Part shown: piece by piece, positions 43,136-53,531 of the stretch | How the letters are laid out: each line of letters opens with the position of its first letter | How positions within the stretch are numbered: the stretch's first letter is position 1 | Origin: Mycobacterium sp. OAS707 | GTDB lineage: Bacteria; Actinomycetota; Actinomycetes; Mycobacteriales; Mycobacteriaceae | Reading direction: 5' to 3' | Assembly: GCF_014873705.1 (NCBI RefSeq) | Contig: NZ_JADBDS010000001.1 | Span: forward strand, 868,001-932,000 | DNA: 64,000 bases | Position numbers and translations under genes: made by a program | Notes under the pieces: generated by a model | The model's database searches: none | What the model saw: only the letters and a program-made list of their open reading frames with translations | What the model was told of the DNA's origin: nothing

Positions 43136-46100
43136 TTGGCGGCGGCTCCCACCAATTCCTGGCCGCGCATGCGCTGCGAGATCACCTGCGTGATGCCGTC
43201 ATCGCGCATCGTGACGCCGTAGAGCGCGTCGGCGACCTCCATCGTCGGCTTCTGGTGCGTGATCACGATCAGCTGCGACTGCGATCGCAGCATTTCGAAC
43301 AGCCCCAGCAGCCGGCGCAGGTTCACGTCGTCGAGCGCCGCCTCCACCTCGTCCATCACATAGAAGGGAGACGGCCGCGCGCGGAAGATCGCCACCAGCA
43401 TCGCCACTGCGGTCAACGACTTCTCGCCACCGGAGAGCAGCGACAGCCGCTTGATCTTCTTGCCCGGGGGCCGCGCCTCGACCTCGATGCCGGTGGTCAG
43501 CATGTCGTCGGGATCGGTGAGCACCAGCCGTCCCTCACCACCGGGGAACAGCGACGAGAACACGTCGCGGAATTCACGTTCCACGTCGGCGAAGGCTTCC
43601 GTGAACACCTGCAGGATGCGCTCGTCGACATCGGCGATGACGTCGAGCAGGTCTTTGCGGGCCGCCTTGACGTCCTCCAGCTGGGTCGACAGGAAGTTGT
43701 AACGCTCCTCGAGCGCTGCAAACTCTTCCAGCGCAAGCGGATTCACGCGACCGAGCTCGTTGAGCTCACGCTCGGCCTTCTTGGCGCGGCGCTCCTGGGT
43801 AGGTCGGTCGAACGGCAGCGGCGCCGGCATCGTGACCTGTTCACCGCGTTCACGCGCCTGCTCGTACTCGGCCATCTCCAACTCCGACGGCGGCAGCGCC
43901 ACGTCGGGACCGTACTCGGCGATCAGGTCGGCGGTCGCCATCCCGAACTGTTCCATGACGTGCTCCTCGAGCTGCTCGATGCGAAGTGCCGCTTGGGCTT
44001 TGGCGACCTCGTCACGGTGCAGCGAGTCGGTGATCGCGGTGATCTTGGCCGACAGCTCGTTGACTTCTTCGCGCGCCCTGGTCAGCGCCCCTGCGCGGTG
44101 CTGCCGTTCGGCGGCCACCTCGTCGCGGGAACGCGATGCCACGCCCACCGCTGCGCTCAGCCGCAGTGCCACCAGACGTCCGGACTCCGCCACCGCGGCC
44201 GCGACCGCCGCCGCATGTTCGCGTGCCTCCCGCGCACGCTGAGCCCGCAACCTCGCCTCGCGTTCGGCCGCAGCCGCGCGTCGCAGCGAATCCGCCCGTC
44301 CGCGAACGGCATTCGCCCGCTCTTCGGCGGTGCGCACGGCCAGCCGGGCCTCCACCTCGACGGCGCGCGCCTCTTCTGCGGCCGCCATCGACGCCTGGCG
44401 GTCGACGGGTTCGGACTCGAACGTCGGTTCCTGCTGGGCGTTGTGCAGCCTCTGCTCGAGTTGAGCCAGTTCCTCGACAGTCCTGTTGCGGCCGGCCTCG
44501 AGCTCGTTGCGCTGCTGGATGAGCCGCTGCCATTCGTCGTCGGCCGCCCGGGCATCCTGCCCGAGCCTGCCGAGTTGCTCGTAAATCGCCGAGATCGCCG
44601 CATCGGATTCGTTGAGCGCCGCGAGCGCCTGCTCCGCTGCGTCCTGGCGGGCCCCCTGCTCGACGAGGGCACCCGACAGCGCGGCGGACAGCTCGCTGGT
44701 CTGCCGTTCGGCGTCGGCCAACTCGGCGCGGGCCTTCTCGACCTCCGAAGTGATTTCCAACGTGCTGGGCTTGCGGTCCGAACCGCCGCTGATCCAGCCG
44801 GCACCGACAAGGTCGCCGTCGGTGGTGACCGCCCGCAATTGCGGGCGCGAAGCGACGAGATCCAGCGCAGCGGACAGGTCCGAAACCACCGCGACGCCGG
44901 ACAACATCGCCGTGATTGCGCCCTGCAGCCGGTGCGGCGCCTCGACGAGATCGACGGCCCAGGACGCGCCGTAGGGCAACGGATCATGTGGCGCCGATTG
45001 GTGCGGCCAGTCGCTCAGCACGATGGCCGCACGGCCCCCGTCGGATTCCTTCAGCGCCCTGACGGCCGACCGGGCCGCGCCGAAGTTCTCCGCAGCCAAC
45101 GCGTCCGCGGCAGCGCCCAGCACCGTCGCAACGGCTGCCTCATAGCCGGGCCGCACCTTCAGAAGGTCGGCGATGGAGCCGAAAAGCCCTGCGCCGCCGT
45201 GGTTTCGCTGCAGCCAGGCCGCGCCGTCCTTGCGATCGAGCCCGACCGACAGCGCCTCGATGCGCGCCCGCAGCGAGGCCACCTGACGTTCGGCGCCGCG
45301 CTCGGCAGCCTGTAGTTCGGCGACGCGCTCGTCGGCAAGGCGCAGCGCAGCCACCGTGCGATCGTGATGTTCGTCGAGGCCGACCTCGCCTTCGTCGAGC
45401 GCAGTCACGCGGCTCTGGACGGTTTCGAATTCGGCCTGCATCTGCTGGGCCTTGGCCGCGGCTTCGTCGATGCCGCCGGTGAGCCGGGCCACGGTCTCGT
45501 CGATCGACTCGACGCGGGTCCGCATCGTGTCGACCTGGCCCGCCAGCCGCGCGAGCCCTTCCCTGCGGTCAGCCTCGGCGCGGGCGGCGGCCAGGTGGGC
45601 GCGTTCGGCCTCGGCCGCAGCGCGCTCGCACTCCGTCAACTCGGCGCGCGCGGACTCCAACCTGGCGCGGGATTCTTCGAGCTCGGCGAGCAGCTGCCGC
45701 TCCTGCTCAGCCATCTCTTCTGCTTGCGCCTCAAGGGTTTCCGGGTCCGGACCGGTGGATGCCTCGGGCTCGGCGTCGAGGTACTGTGCCCGCTCGCTCG
45801 CAATGCGCACTGTCGCGCTGACGCGTTCGGCGAGCGCCGACAGCCGAAACCACGTCTGCTGCGCGGCATCAGCGCGCTCGCTCAGCGTATTGACCGCCGC
45901 CTCATGGGAATTCAGTTCGACGGTTTTGGCTTCGAGTCGGGCGGCGGCCTCGTCGTGCTCGCGGCGCAGGGTGGTCTCGGCCTGATCGGTGTTGTCGAAC
46001 TCGGCCTTGCGCGTCACCAGGTCATCGGCGGCCAGTCGCAGCCTGGCGTCGCGCAGATCGGCCTGGATGGTCTGGGCGCGACGGGCCATCTCGGCTTGGC

Positions 46101-46719
46101 GGCCCAGCGGCTTGAGCTGACGGCGCAGTTCGGTGGTCAGGTCGGTGAGCCGGGCGAGGTTCGACGACATCGCGTCGAGCTTGCGGACCGCTTTCTCTTT
46201 GCGCTTGCGGTGCTTGAGCACACCCGCGGCTTCCTCGATGAATGCCCGACGGTCCTCGGGCCGCGACTCGAGGATTTCAGATAGCTTGCCCTGACCGACG
46301 ATGACGTGCATCTCACGCCCGATGCCTGAGTCAGAGAGCAACTCCTGCACATCCATCAAACGGCAACTGCTGCCGTTGATTTCGTATTCGCTTCCGCCGT
46401 CGCGGAACATCCGCCTGGTGATCGACACCTCGGAATACTCGATCGGCAGCGAATTGTCGGAGTTGTCGATCGTCACCGTGACCTCGGCGCGGCCCAGCGG
46501 GGCCCGCGACGATGTGCCCGCGAAGATGACGTCTTCCATCTTGCCGCCGCGCAGGGTCTTGGCGCTGTGCTCACCCATCACCCAGGTGAGCGCGTCGACC
46601 ACATTCGACTTGCCTGAGCCGTTGGGGCCGACGACGCAGGTGATGCCGGGCTCGAAACGCAGAGTCGTGGGTGCGGCAAAGGACTTGAAGCCCTTCAGCG
46701 TCAGACTCTTGAGGTGCAC
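43132..46719 (-). CDS. smc: Chromosome segregation protein SMC
   Basis: 1195-residue condensin ATPase that organises and separates chromosomes with ScpA/ScpB. Walker A is [16 protein letters not shown] near the N-terminus, long coiled coils flank a hinge around the middle, and the C-terminal part has the signature [15 protein letters not shown] and Walker [13 protein letters not shown]. The GTG at 46719 is chosen from the family start ([14 protein letters not shown]); TAGTGT lies eight bases upstream. Convergent with fni, overlapping stops. Confidence 0.97.
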   Translation of the reverse strand: MHLKSLTLKGFKSFAAPTTLRFEPGITCVVGPNGSGKSNVVDALTWVMGEHSAKTLRGGKMEDVIFAGTSSRAPLGRAEVTVTIDNSDNSLPIEYSEVSITRRMFRDGGSEYEINGSSCRLMDVQELLSDSGIGREMHVIVGQGKLSEILESRPEDRRAFIEEAAGVLKHRKRKEKAVRKLDAMSSNLARLTDLTTELRRQLKPLGRQAEMARRAQTIQADLRDARLRLAADDLVTRKAEFDNTDQAETTLRREHDEAAARLEAKTVELNSHEAAVNTLSERADAAQQTWFRLSALAERVSATVRIASERAQYLDAEPEASTGPDPETLEAQAEEMAEQERQLLAELEESRARLESARAELTECERAAAEAERAHLAAARAEADRREGLARLAGQVDTMRTRVESIDETVARLTGGIDEAAAKAQQMQAEFETVQSRVTALDEGEVGLDEHHDRTVAALRLADERVAELQAAERGAERQVASLRARIEALSVGLDRKDGAAWLQRNHGGAGLFGSIADLLKVRPGYEAAVATVLGAAADALAAENFGAARSAVRALKESDGGRAAIVLSDWPHQSAPHDPLPYGASWAVDLVEAPHRLQGAITAMLSGVAVVSDLSAALDLVASRPQLRAVTTDGDLVGAGWISGGSDRKPSTLEITSEVEKARAELADAERQTSELSAALSGALVEQGARQDAAEQALAALNESDAAISAIYEQLGRLGQDARAADDEWQRLIQQRNELEAGRNRTVEELAQLEQRLHNAQQEPTFESEPVDRQASMAAAEEARAVEVEARLAVRTAEERANAVRGRADSLRRAAAAEREARLRAQRAREAREHAAAVAAAVAESGRLVALRLSAAVGVASRSRDEVAAERQHRAGALTRAREEVNELSAKITAITDSLHRDEVAKAQAALRIEQLEEHVMEQFGMATADLIAEYGPDVALPPSELEMAEYEQARERGEQVTMPAPLPFDRPTQERRAKKAERELNELGRVNPLALEEFAALEERYNFLSTQLEDVKAARKDLLDVIADVDERILQVFTEAFADVEREFRDVFSSLFPGGEGRLVLTDPDDMLTTGIEVEARPPGKKIKRLSLLSGGEKSLTAVAMLVAIFRARPSPFYVMDEVEAALDDVNLRRLLGLFEMLRSQSQLIVITHQKPTMEVADALYGVTMRDDGITQVISQRMRGQELVGAAAN

Positions 46720-46727
46720 AACGCGCC

Positions 46728-46733
46728 ACACTA
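46728..46733 (-). promoter_or_regulatory. -10 hexamer of smc, leaderless
   Basis: TAGTGT on the minus strand followed by eight bases and the GTG. Confidence 0.4.
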
Positions 46734-46745
46734 CCGTCGCGGAGG

Positions 46746-47030
46746 CTAACGTTCGGTGAACCCCGAAAGCGAGTCGCCCGGTTCTGACCAGTCCGCGATG
46801 ACTTTGTCGACCTGACCCGGCGTGTTGCCGCTTTCTAGCAGTTCAAGCAGCTTTTCGCAGGCCTCGCGGGGGCCCTGCGCGACCACCTGGACGCGGCCAT
46901 CGGGCCTGTTCGAGGCGTATCCGGCCAGGCCGAGCTCCAGCGCCCGTGAGCGCGTCCACCACCGGAAACCGACCCCCTGGACGTGGCCGTGCACCCAGGC
47001 GGTCAACCGGACGTCAGCTAACTCCTGCAT
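46746..47030 (-). CDS. acyP: Acylphosphatase
   Basis: 94-residue enzyme hydrolysing acyl phosphates. The phosphate loop with its arginine is [12 protein letters not shown] and the catalytic asparagine lies in [10 protein letters not shown]. Start at ATG 47030 after GAGG with 6-nt spacing; this overlaps the end of the OsmC gene by 17 bp, so the two are translationally coupled. Confidence 0.94.
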   Translation of the reverse strand: MQELADVRLTAWVHGHVQGVGFRWWTRSRALELGLAGYASNRPDGRVQVVAQGPREACEKLLELLESGNTPGQVDKVIADWSEPGDSLSGFTER

Positions 47031-47430
47031 CACTGACCTCAAACGTCACTCTGGTCCCAGACTTGAGCGTGCGCCCGACCGTGCACACCTGATCGATGGC
47101 CCGCTCGACGACCGTCAGCACCCGCGCCACCTCGTCGGCTGAGAGCCCGGACAGGTCGAGTTCCATGCGTTCTTCGAGCAGCGGGTAGCGCTCCTGCTCA
47201 CGGTCCGCAGGCCCGGACACCTTGATCGTCGTCTGGTAGTCGTCGCCGAGCCTGCGCCGCAGCGGCGCGTCGCTGGCCATTCCGCTGCACGCCGCCAACG
47301 CGATCTTCATCAGTTCGCCCGGCGTGAAGACGCCGTCGACGTCCTCATTGCCGACGAGCACCTCGGCGCCGCGTGTGCTGCGGCCGGTGTAGCTGCGGAC
47401 GCCGGTGCGCTCAACCCACAATTCGGTCAT
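47014..47430 (-). CDS. OsmC-family protein
   Basis: 138-residue protein of the OsmC/Ohr superfamily (Rv2923c-like). The helix with the peroxidatic-type cysteine reads LMKIALAACSGMASD. Only one clear family cysteine is present, so peroxidase activity is uncertain. The start at 47430 has AGGAAGAGGAG upstream. Lies between mutM and acyP. Confidence 0.87.
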   Translation of the reverse strand: MTELWVERTGVRSYTGRSTRGAEVLVGNEDVDGVFTPGELMKIALAACSGMASDAPLRRRLGDDYQTTIKVSGPADREQERYPLLEERMELDLSGLSADEVARVLTVVERAIDQVCTVGRTLKSGTRVTFEVSDAGVS

Positions 47431-47446
47431 GACTCCTCTTCCTCGT

Positions 47447-47503
47447 GAGCGACCGCAAAATGCCACGCGTTGACGGCGTGTCCACGTACAAACACGGTCG
47501 CTC
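47447..47503. repeat. Long hairpin between mutM and the OsmC gene
   Basis: Arms GAGCGACCG (47447-47455) and CGGTCGCTC (47495-47503) are perfect complements; the loop also holds ACGCGT and GGCGTG stretches that can pair in part. It follows the mutM stop at 47512 and may end its transcript. No T-run follows. Confidence 0.5.
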
Positions 47504-47511
47504 GCGGCAGA

Positions 47512-48369
47512 TTATTCCCGGGAAACCCGGGGCCGCGGTTGGCATTTCGGGCAGTAGAACGACGACCGGTTCATGAACTTGTCCCGCCGCATCACGGCGC
47601 CGCACCGCCGGCACGGCTCGCCCTCGCGGCCGTAAGCGTCCAGGGACCGATCGAAATAGCCGGATTCACCGTTGACGTTGACGTAGAGCGAGTCGAACGA
47701 CGTGCCGCCCTGCCCGAGCGCGTCGGACATCACTTCGGCGGCGGCGTCGAGCAGCGCGCCCAGCTTCGCCCGCGACAACGACGACGCCAGCCGCGCGCCG
47801 TTGACGCGGGCCCGCCACAGCGCCTCGTCGGCGTAGATATTGCCGATGCCCGAGACAACTGTCTGATCCAGCAGCTGTCGCTTGATCTCAGAGTGCTTGC
47901 GCCGCAACACCGTAACGACTCCGTCGCGATTGAACGCAGGGTCCAGCGGGTCGCGGGCCAGATGCGCGACCGGCATCGGAACGTCGGTGCCGTCCACCGT
48001 GACCAGGTCGGCGAGCATCCAGCCCCCGAACGTGCGCTGGTCGACGAAGCTCAGCGCGGTGCCGTCGTCGAGCAGCGTCGCGATGCGCAAGTGGTTTTCG
48101 TTCGGCACCTCACCGAGCAACATCTGTCCGCTCATGCCGAGGTGCACGACCAACGCCGATCCGTCGTCCAGCGTGAGCCACATGTACTTGCCGCGCCGCC
48201 CGGTTCCGGTGATCTTCGCGTCCAGCAGTCGCGCCGTCAGGTCGGCGGGGCCTGCCTCGTGACGGCGCACCGCGCGCGGATGATGCACCCGCACCGCGGT
48301 GATGGTTTTACCCGTCACATGGGCCGCCAATCCGCGCCGGACGACCTCGACTTCGGGTAGTTCAGGCAT
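47512..48369 (-). CDS. mutM: Formamidopyrimidine-DNA glycosylase
   Basis: Removes 8-oxoguanine and FapyG and nicks the abasic site. 285 aa. The N-terminal proline nucleophile and catalytic glutamate are in [14 protein letters not shown]; the C-terminal zinc finger is CRRCGAVM...FYCPKCQ. Its start lies inside the end of rnc (8-bp overlap), so rnc and mutM are coupled. Confidence 0.96.
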   Translation of the reverse strand: MPELPEVEVVRRGLAAHVTGKTITAVRVHHPRAVRRHEAGPADLTARLLDAKITGTGRRGKYMWLTLDDGSALVVHLGMSGQMLLGEVPNENHLRIATLLDDGTALSFVDQRTFGGWMLADLVTVDGTDVPMPVAHLARDPLDPAFNRDGVVTVLRRKHSEIKRQLLDQTVVSGIGNIYADEALWRARVNGARLASSLSRAKLGALLDAAAEVMSDALGQGGTSFDSLYVNVNGESGYFDRSLDAYGREGEPCRRCGAVMRRDKFMNRSSFYCPKCQPRPRVSRE

Positions 48370-49063
48370 CTACGCCTGAGGCTGAGAGCGCGGTCCACGC
48401 CGCGGCGGCCGCCTTCAACTCGGCCTCCTTCTTCGTCCGCCCCACGCCCCTGCCGTACTCGACATCGGTGACCAGGACTGTCGCGGTGAACTCCTTGTCA
48501 TGGTCGGGACCAGTGGACGTCACCACATACGACGGAGCGCCCATGCCCCGCGACGCGGTCAACTCCTGCAGGCTGCTCTTCCAGTCCAGCCCTGCGCCCA
48601 GCGTCGGCGCGGTGTCCAGCAGCGAGGCGAACAGCCGCATGATCACCTCTCTGGCCACCGCGATGCCGTGCTCCAAATATATTGCGCCCAACAAGGATTC
48701 GACGCCGTCGGCCAAGATGCTGGACTTGTCGGCCCCGCCCGAGTGTTCCTCGCCCTTGCCGAGCAGAAGGTAGGCGCCGAGGCCGTCGTCGGACAGCTGC
48801 CTGCCGACATCTGCCAGCGCCTGGGTGTTGACGATGCTGGCGCGCAGTTTGGCCAAGTCGCCCTCGGAGCGGTCGGGGTGCCGGTGGTAGAGCTCTTCGG
48901 TGATGGTCAGCCCGAGCACCGCATCACCGAGAAACTCGAGGCGCTCGTTGGTCGGCAGCCCACCGTTCTCATAGGAATAGCTGCGGTGGGTGAGCGCCAT
49001 GGTCAGCAGTTCTGGGGGCAGGTCGACGCCCAACGCCTTGAGCAGGGCCGCCCGATCCGTCAC
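48362..49063 (-). CDS. rnc: Ribonuclease III
   Basis: Double-strand-specific endoribonuclease processing rRNA and other RNAs. 233 aa. The catalytic signature [14 protein letters not shown] is exact; a second acidic set is [15 protein letters not shown], and a C-terminal dsRNA-binding domain ends with [14 protein letters not shown]. The GTG at 49063 overlaps the upstream stop as GTGA. Confidence 0.96.
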   Translation of the reverse strand: MTDRAALLKALGVDLPPELLTMALTHRSYSYENGGLPTNERLEFLGDAVLGLTITEELYHRHPDRSEGDLAKLRASIVNTQALADVGRQLSDDGLGAYLLLGKGEEHSGGADKSSILADGVESLLGAIYLEHGIAVAREVIMRLFASLLDTAPTLGAGLDWKSSLQELTASRGMGAPSYVVTSTGPDHDKEFTATVLVTDVEYGRGVGRTKKEAELKAAAAAWTALSASGVDA

Positions 49064-49644
49064 TGCTTGTCCTCGTCGAGGAAGCCCGAGAGCTTGGCCC
49101 ACCGCGGATCGATCTGCTCGTGATGGTGACCGGGTTCGGCGGTCGCCAGCGGCACCCCGCAGTTCGGGCACAACCCCGCGCAGTCGGGCCCGCACAGCGG
49201 TGAGAACGGCAGCGCGAGCCCGATCGCGTCGATGATCGGCTGCTCCAGGTCGACGGTATCGGGCTCACCCGATCCGCCGACCCGGCCGATCTCATCGGAT
49301 TCGGTGGTCTCGTCGGTGGCGCTGTCGGGGTAGGCGAACAGCTCGGTCAGGTCGATCTCGACGTCACCGGTGACCGGGGTAAGGCAGCGGGCGCATTCGC
49401 CTGCCGTCGGCGCGGACACCGTCCCGCTGACCAGCACTCCCTCTGACACGGACTCGATCCGCAGGTCAAGCGTCAGCGGCGCGCCCGCCTCGACGCCGAT
49501 CAGGTCCAGCCCGATCCGCGACGGGCTGGGCACCGTCTCGGTGAAGGTCATCATCGACCCTGGCCGCCGGCCAAGCCGGGAAATGTTGATAACGAGCGGC
49601 GATCGTGAGGCGCGGCGCGCCGCCGCGTTCGCATGCGTCGCCAT
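49060..49644 (-). CDS. YceD/DUF177-family protein
   Basis: 194 aa. Contains [20 protein letters not shown] and a C-terminal cysteine cluster [16 protein letters not shown], typical of the DUF177 family linked to 23S rRNA or ribosome maturation in other bacteria. It precedes rnc with a 4-bp overlap, as in M. tuberculosis (Rv2926c). Role in mycobacteria not known to me. Confidence 0.88.
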   Translation of the reverse strand: MATHANAAARRASRSPLVINISRLGRRPGSMMTFTETVPSPSRIGLDLIGVEAGAPLTLDLRIESVSEGVLVSGTVSAPTAGECARCLTPVTGDVEIDLTELFAYPDSATDETTESDEIGRVGGSGEPDTVDLEQPIIDAIGLALPFSPLCGPDCAGLCPNCGVPLATAEPGHHHEQIDPRWAKLSGFLDEDKQ

Positions 49645-49674
49645 GGATGTCGATTCTACGGCGACAGCGCCGAG

Positions 49675-50412
49675 CTACCGCGCCGCGTAGTCGTGGGTGC
49701 CCGCAGCGGTGCGCAGCTGGTGACGACCGCGGCCCACCGAGCGGATGGTTCCGTTGAGGAATTCCTCGAACTCGGCGAGCTTGCTGTCGACGTAGATGTC
49801 GCACTCTCCGCGCAGGCGGTCGGCCTCGGCGTGCGCCGAGTCGATCAACCGGGTGGCCTCGGCCGTTGCGGTCTGCACGATCTCGGTCTGCGAGACCAGG
49901 CGCTGCTGTTCCTTGATGCCTTCCTGCACGGCCTTCTCGTAGGCCAGGTTGCCGTTCTCGATGAGCCGGTCGGCCTCGTTCTTCGCGCGCCCGGTGGTGG
50001 CCTCGTACTCCCGCTTGGCGGTTGCGGTGACGCGGGCCGCTTCCTCGCGGGCCTCGCCGACCATCCGCTCGCTGTGCTGACGAGCCTCGGCGACCATCCG
50101 GTCTGCCTGGGCCTTCGCGTCGGCCAGCAGCCGATCCGCTTCGGCGCGCGAGTGGTTGATCAGGGAGTCCGCCTCGGCGCTGGCCGTGGCCACCATCTGA
50201 TCGGAGTGGTCCTTGGCTTCGCGCAGCATGCTGTCGCGCGCATCCAGGACGTCCTGAGCATCGTCCAGCTCGCCGGGGATGGCGTCCTTGATGTCGTCGA
50301 TCAGCTCGAGGACATCACCGCGTGGGACCACGCAGCCAGCCGTCATCGGCACGCCGCGTGCTTCTTCGACAATCGCACCCAACTCGTCGAGCGCTTCAAA
50401 AACTCGGTACAC
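49675..50412 (-). CDS. sepIVA: DivIVA-domain septation protein SepIVA
   Basis: 245-residue mostly coiled-coil protein. It starts VYRVFEALDELGAIVEEARG and has VPRGDVLELIDDIKDAIPG, matching Rv2927c, named SepIVA in mycobacteria and required for septation. The central part repeats heptads rich in A, E and R (EAREEAARVTATAKREY). The GTG at 50412 with GGAGGG upstream is chosen; the open frame extends another 72 codons without homology. Confidence 0.92.
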   Translation of the reverse strand: MYRVFEALDELGAIVEEARGVPMTAGCVVPRGDVLELIDDIKDAIPGELDDAQDVLDARDSMLREAKDHSDQMVATASAEADSLINHSRAEADRLLADAKAQADRMVAEARQHSERMVGEAREEAARVTATAKREYEATTGRAKNEADRLIENGNLAYEKAVQEGIKEQQRLVSQTEIVQTATAEATRLIDSAHAEADRLRGECDIYVDSKLAEFEEFLNGTIRSVGRGRHQLRTAAGTHDYAAR

Positions 50413-50613
50413 GGCAACACCCTCCAGGCGTAGTTGACAGTTACTAGTGTGCCTGGTGTTACCGGTGTGACTCAGTTTCCGGGCCGGTGTGTCGTCGTTT
50501 GACCCTTTTGCTGTGTCCCGCGCTCCCCCAGGCCGCAACTCCCGCTTGAATTGCTTCGCTGACATTATGTCAACACGCCGGGGTCGTCGGTCCTCGCCAG
50601 CTCCTAGCAAATC

Positions 50614-50649
50614 GAAATCGCCCGCCACCGCGAGGTGACGGACGATTTC
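50614..50649. terminator. Hairpin terminator after the hemerythrin gene
   Basis: GAAATCGCCCGCCACC and GGTGACGGACGATTTC pair over 16 bases with two wobble mismatches around a GCGA loop. It lies just past the stop of the leftward hemerythrin gene and before sepIVA. Confidence 0.6.
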
Positions 50650-50665
50650 GCTTCAGCTCAGCACA

Positions 50666-51232
50666 CTACGATGTGGCCTGCTTGATGAGGTCGCGGGCCC
50701 GGTCCAGCATCGAAGCGAACGGCCCGGCAGCAAAGTTCATCTTCGCCGACTCGACGCCAGGGTGCGGCCGGGTCGGAGCGATCGCCTCTGCAGCCTGAAC
50801 GGCCTTGGCCATCCGCTCCCGGTCGTTGGCATCGAGCTCGCGAGCCAGCTTGGTGAACTCCTCGTTCTCCTCATGCTCGGCATGGTCGATCACCGCGTCG
50901 CGGAACTTCGACAACTCGTCGAGGAACTCTTTCGACGAAATGTCCATGCTCTCCAGCTTGGACAACTGTTCCTTGGCCTCGTGCTCCTCCTTCAACCGGG
51001 CGTCCACGATCGTGTCGCCGTCGGCGACCTCGCGCCGGGCCCGTGGATGAACCACCATCTCCTCGGCGGTCTCGTGCACCGCGAGCAGCGTGCGCAGGTC
51101 GATGAAGGCTTTCTCGCGGGCCTTCGGATCGGAGGCCGAGAAGACCTCCTCGAACATGTCCTTGATCAGGTTGTGCTGGTCTTTGAGGAACTTGACGACA
51201 TCATCGGTCGACTGGACGAATGTCTGAACCAC
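50666..51232 (-). CDS. Hemerythrin-domain protein
   Basis: 188-residue all-helical protein with hemerythrin-type diiron ligands: DQHNLIKDMFE, then HETAEEMVVHP, EEHEAKEQL and DHAEHEENEEF. Such proteins bind O2 or handle iron and redox stress in mycobacteria. The start is a GTG at 51232, with GGAGG upstream. It occupies the junction between sepIVA and coaD, where M. tuberculosis carries the PDIM/PGL locus. Confidence 0.9.
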   Translation of the reverse strand: MVQTFVQSTDDVVKFLKDQHNLIKDMFEEVFSASDPKAREKAFIDLRTLLAVHETAEEMVVHPRARREVADGDTIVDARLKEEHEAKEQLSKLESMDISSKEFLDELSKFRDAVIDHAEHEENEEFTKLARELDANDRERMAKAVQAAEAIAPTRPHPGVESAKMNFAAGPFASMLDRARDLIKQATS

Positions 51233-51317
51233 GGCAATACACCTCCGCTGGTCGTGGGTTGGTCTAGGCGCTGACGGGCTGTACGCCAACCCCAGTCCTA
51301 CCCACGCCGAGCGTCAA

Positions 51318-51794
51318 TTAACCCTTCAGCTTTGCCTGCAGACGCTCATTGACGGGCGCGGGCAGCAGTTCTGAGACGTCGCCACCGAGCGTTGCCACCT
51401 CTTTGGCCAGTGACGACGACACGAACGAGTACCGCGGCGTGGTCGCGACGAAAAACGTGTCGACGCCGGCGATGTGCTTGTTCATCTGCGCCATCTGCAG
51501 TTCGTATTCGAAGTCGGTGCCCGTGCGCAGACCCTTGACGATTGCGGTGAGCCCACGGGACTTCACAAAGTCGACGACCAGACCCTCCCCCGACTCCACG
51601 CGCAGATTCGGCAGATGCGTCGTCGACTCCTCGATCATCGCGATGCGCTCGTCGGGGGTGAACATGCCCTTCTTGTTGGGGTTGATCAGCACCGCGACAA
51701 CGACCTCGTCGAACTGTGCCGCCGCGCGCTCGAGGATGTCCACGTGGCCGAGGGTGACCGGGTCGAACGATCCAGGGCATACGGCGCCACTCAT
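51318..51794 (-). CDS. coaD: Phosphopantetheine adenylyltransferase
   Basis: Makes dephospho-CoA from phosphopantetheine and ATP. 158 aa, hexameric family. The nucleotidyl-transfer motif is [16 protein letters not shown] with the TxGH histidine; the second motif is [18 protein letters not shown] 51794 is eight bases behind TAGCGT, suggesting a leaderless mRNA. Confidence 0.96.
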   Translation of the reverse strand: MSGAVCPGSFDPVTLGHVDILERAAAQFDEVVVAVLINPNKKGMFTPDERIAMIEESTTHLPNLRVESGEGLVVDFVKSRGLTAIVKGLRTGTDFEYELQMAQMNKHIAGVDTFFVATTPRYSFVSSSLAKEVATLGGDVSELLPAPVNERLQAKLKG

Positions 51795-51802
51795 GGTCGA
51801 TG

Positions 51803-51808
51803 ACGCTA
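51803..51808 (-). promoter_or_regulatory. -10 hexamer of coaD, leaderless
   Basis: TAGCGT on the minus strand, eight bases before the ATG, no Shine-Dalgarno. Confidence 0.4.
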
Positions 51809-51817
51809 GCAGGGCGG

Positions 51818-52231
51818 TTAGCGCAAGTGGGCCCCGCTCTTCAGCATTCCCACACTCACCCAGCCCCAATAGACCCGGTGGCGGGCGATCAGTCCGTCAC
51901 GGATCTCCATCACCTCGACGATGTCCATCTGGTCGCCCTCCGGCGTCTGGCGCGGATACTCCCAGACCAGTCGGCCGCCGTCGGTCAGAAAGCCGGCGCG
52001 GTGGCGACGACGCTTGGCCGGCTGGTGTTCGAAGACCTTGGACACGAAGCGCCGCAAGTCTTCTCGGCCCCGCACGATGCCGTCCTCGGTGCCCAGCAGG
52101 TGGCAAACCAACGGACTCTCCAATGTCGCGTCGGGCTGATAGAGCGCTAGCGCGGCGTCGACGTCCTTCGCGCCGAGAGCCTCGTCCCATGCGGTGAAGA
52201 TGTGCTCGATCTGTTCGGTGCTTGCGTTCAT
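51818..52231 (-). CDS. SnoaL-like (NTF2 fold) protein
   Basis: 137-residue single-domain NTF2-like protein: [20 protein letters not shown], then [12 protein letters not shown] and [20 protein letters not shown]. No limonene-epoxide-hydrolase set is present. Start ATG 52231 lies seven bases after TACCGT. It is divergent from an ArsR regulator with a 65-bp gap holding an operator-like palindrome, so it is probably the regulator's target. Function unknown. Confidence 0.82.
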   Translation of the reverse strand: MNASTEQIEHIFTAWDEALGAKDVDAALALYQPDATLESPLVCHLLGTEDGIVRGREDLRRFVSKVFEHQPAKRRRHRAGFLTDGGRLVWEYPRQTPEGDQMDIVEVMEIRDGLIARHRVYWGWVSVGMLKSGAHLR

Positions 52232-52238
52232 GGGGTCG

Positions 52239-52244
52239 ACGGTA
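52239..52244 (-). promoter_or_regulatory. -10 hexamer of the SnoaL gene
   Basis: TACCGT on the minus strand, seven bases before the ATG. The palindrome at 52257 begins 12 bp upstream, so a bound repressor would cover the promoter. Confidence 0.4.
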
Positions 52245-52256
52245 GGTCCGCAATGT

Positions 52257-52272
52257 TTTGGTCTGGACCGAA
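52257..52272. promoter_or_regulatory. Operator-like palindrome between SnoaL and ArsR genes
   Basis: TTTGGTC-tg-GACCGAA, a 16-bp inverted repeat with one mismatch, placed between the two divergent starts. Likely site of the ArsR-family protein. Confidence 0.5.
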
Positions 52273-52296
52273 GTGTGATTGTGCGATGGTGGCGGT

Positions 52297-53019
52297 ATGG
52301 CGCAGCCACACGACACCGGGCGAGTTCTCGACCGGGATCTCGCACCTGTGGCGTCGTTGATCGGTGATCCGACGCGCATCGCGATTCTGTGTGCCCTGGC
52401 CGAAGGCCACTGCCTGCCCGCGGGCGAACTCGCCCATCGCGCCGGAGTGCATCCCGCCACCGCCACCGCTCATCTACGCCAACTGGTCGACGGCGGGCTG
52501 GTGACCGTGCGGGCCCAGGGCAGGCATCGGTATCACGAACTGGCCGGGCCACACGTGGCGGCCGTGATCGAAGCGCTGGCACAGCTGGCGCCGCCGACCC
52601 CGGTGCGTTCGCTGCGGACGGATCGTGCGGCCAGATCCCTCGCCGAAGCCAGGACGTGCTACGACCACATCGCGGGAAGGCGTGGGGTCGAACTGCGCGA
52701 GCGGCTGCTGGACGCCGACGCACTGCACATGGTCGACGGCCGCGATCACCGGCTGACCGCGCACGGGCACGATCTGATGAACGTTCTGGGAATCGATGCG
52801 GCACAACCGAATACGAAGCGGCGGGTGTTCGCCCGCGACTGCGTGGACTGGACGCAGCGCAGGCCCCATCTGGCAGGTGCGCTTCCTGCGCTCCTGACGC
52901 GTCGGTTTCTCGAACTGGGCTGGATCTCCCGCGGGACGGGACGCAGCTTGCGCGTTGCGCGCGACTACGACGATCGGGTCGACGCGTGGCTGGCGAGCTC
53001 GATGCGGGTGTCGCCGTAG
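52297..53019 (+). CDS. ArsR-family regulator with C-terminal domain
   Basis: 240 aa. Residues 1-100 are a winged helix: [20 protein letters not shown], then [20 protein letters not shown] and the wing [10 protein letters not shown]. The C-terminal half holds [20 protein letters not shown], a CxDW..RR.HLAG element common in this ArsR subfamily, perhaps a ligand or metal site. Divergent from the SnoaL gene it may control. Its 3' end overlaps rsmD by 55 bp on the other strand. Confidence 0.87.
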   Translation: MAQPHDTGRVLDRDLAPVASLIGDPTRIAILCALAEGHCLPAGELAHRAGVHPATATAHLRQLVDGGLVTVRAQGRHRYHELAGPHVAAVIEALAQLAPPTPVRSLRTDRAARSLAEARTCYDHIAGRRGVELRERLLDADALHMVDGRDHRLTAHGHDLMNVLGIDAAQPNTKRRVFARDCVDWTQRRPHLAGALPALLTRRFLELGWISRGTGRSLRVARDYDDRVDAWLASSMRVSP

Positions 53020-53531
53020 CGGCGTGAGCGCCACGCTTCCCACCCGTCGGGCCAGGCCAGCTCCGGCCCTGATGTCCCGCGTTCCACGATCACGACCGAC
53101 CCGTCGCGCACCCAGCCGCCGTCGACCAGCGCGGTCAGCATCGCTTCGATCTCGGCGGCAGGGACCTCGTAGGGCGGGTCGGCGAACACCAGATCCACCG
53201 ACCGGCCGGCGCGCCCAGACAGCACAGCGGCGACGGGTGCACGCCGCACGTCGGCCGCTACTCCCAGCGACGCGATGTTCTTGGCGATGACGGCCGCGGC
53301 GCGCTGATCGGATTCGACGAACACCGCCGACGTCGCGCCCCGCGACAGCGCCTCGAGACCGAGTGCGCCCGAACCCGCGTACAGGTCGAGCACCGAAGCC
53401 CCCGCGAAATCGACGCGTGCCGCCAGCACATTGAACAGCGACTCCCGCACCCGATCGGTGGTCGGTCGAGTTCCGGTGCGCGGCACAGCGATTCGCCTCC
53501 CGCCGAACGCGCCGGCGACGATGCGCGTCAG
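52965..53531 (-). CDS. rsmD: 16S rRNA (guanine966-N2)-methyltransferase
   Basis: SAM-dependent enzyme. Motifs: [23 protein letters not shown] loop [17 protein letters not shown] and catalytic FADPPYEVP. The conserved N-terminus [14 protein letters not shown] is encoded upstream of the first GTG (53486), so the start must be earlier. The only candidate is a CTG at 53529-53531, which overlaps the pyc stop as CTGA; M. tuberculosis begins MTRI at the same place. That gives 188 aa with a rare start codon. Overlaps the ArsR gene end. Confidence 0.88.
   Translation of the reverse strand: MTRIVAGAFGGRRIAVPRTGTRPTTDRVRESLFNVLAARVDFAGASVLDLYAGSGALGLEALSRGATSAVFVESDQRAAAVIAKNIASLGVAADVRRAPVAAVLSGRAGRSVDLVFADPPYEVPAAEIEAMLTALVDGGWVRDGSVVIVERGTSGPELAWPDGWEAWRSRRYGDTRIELASHASTRSS

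Noticed and set aside
42163..45315. 1050-codon open frame on the plus strand
   Set aside because: It runs antisense to smc and out of frame over fni. Its product is arginine-rich and unlike any family; both underlying genes are certain.
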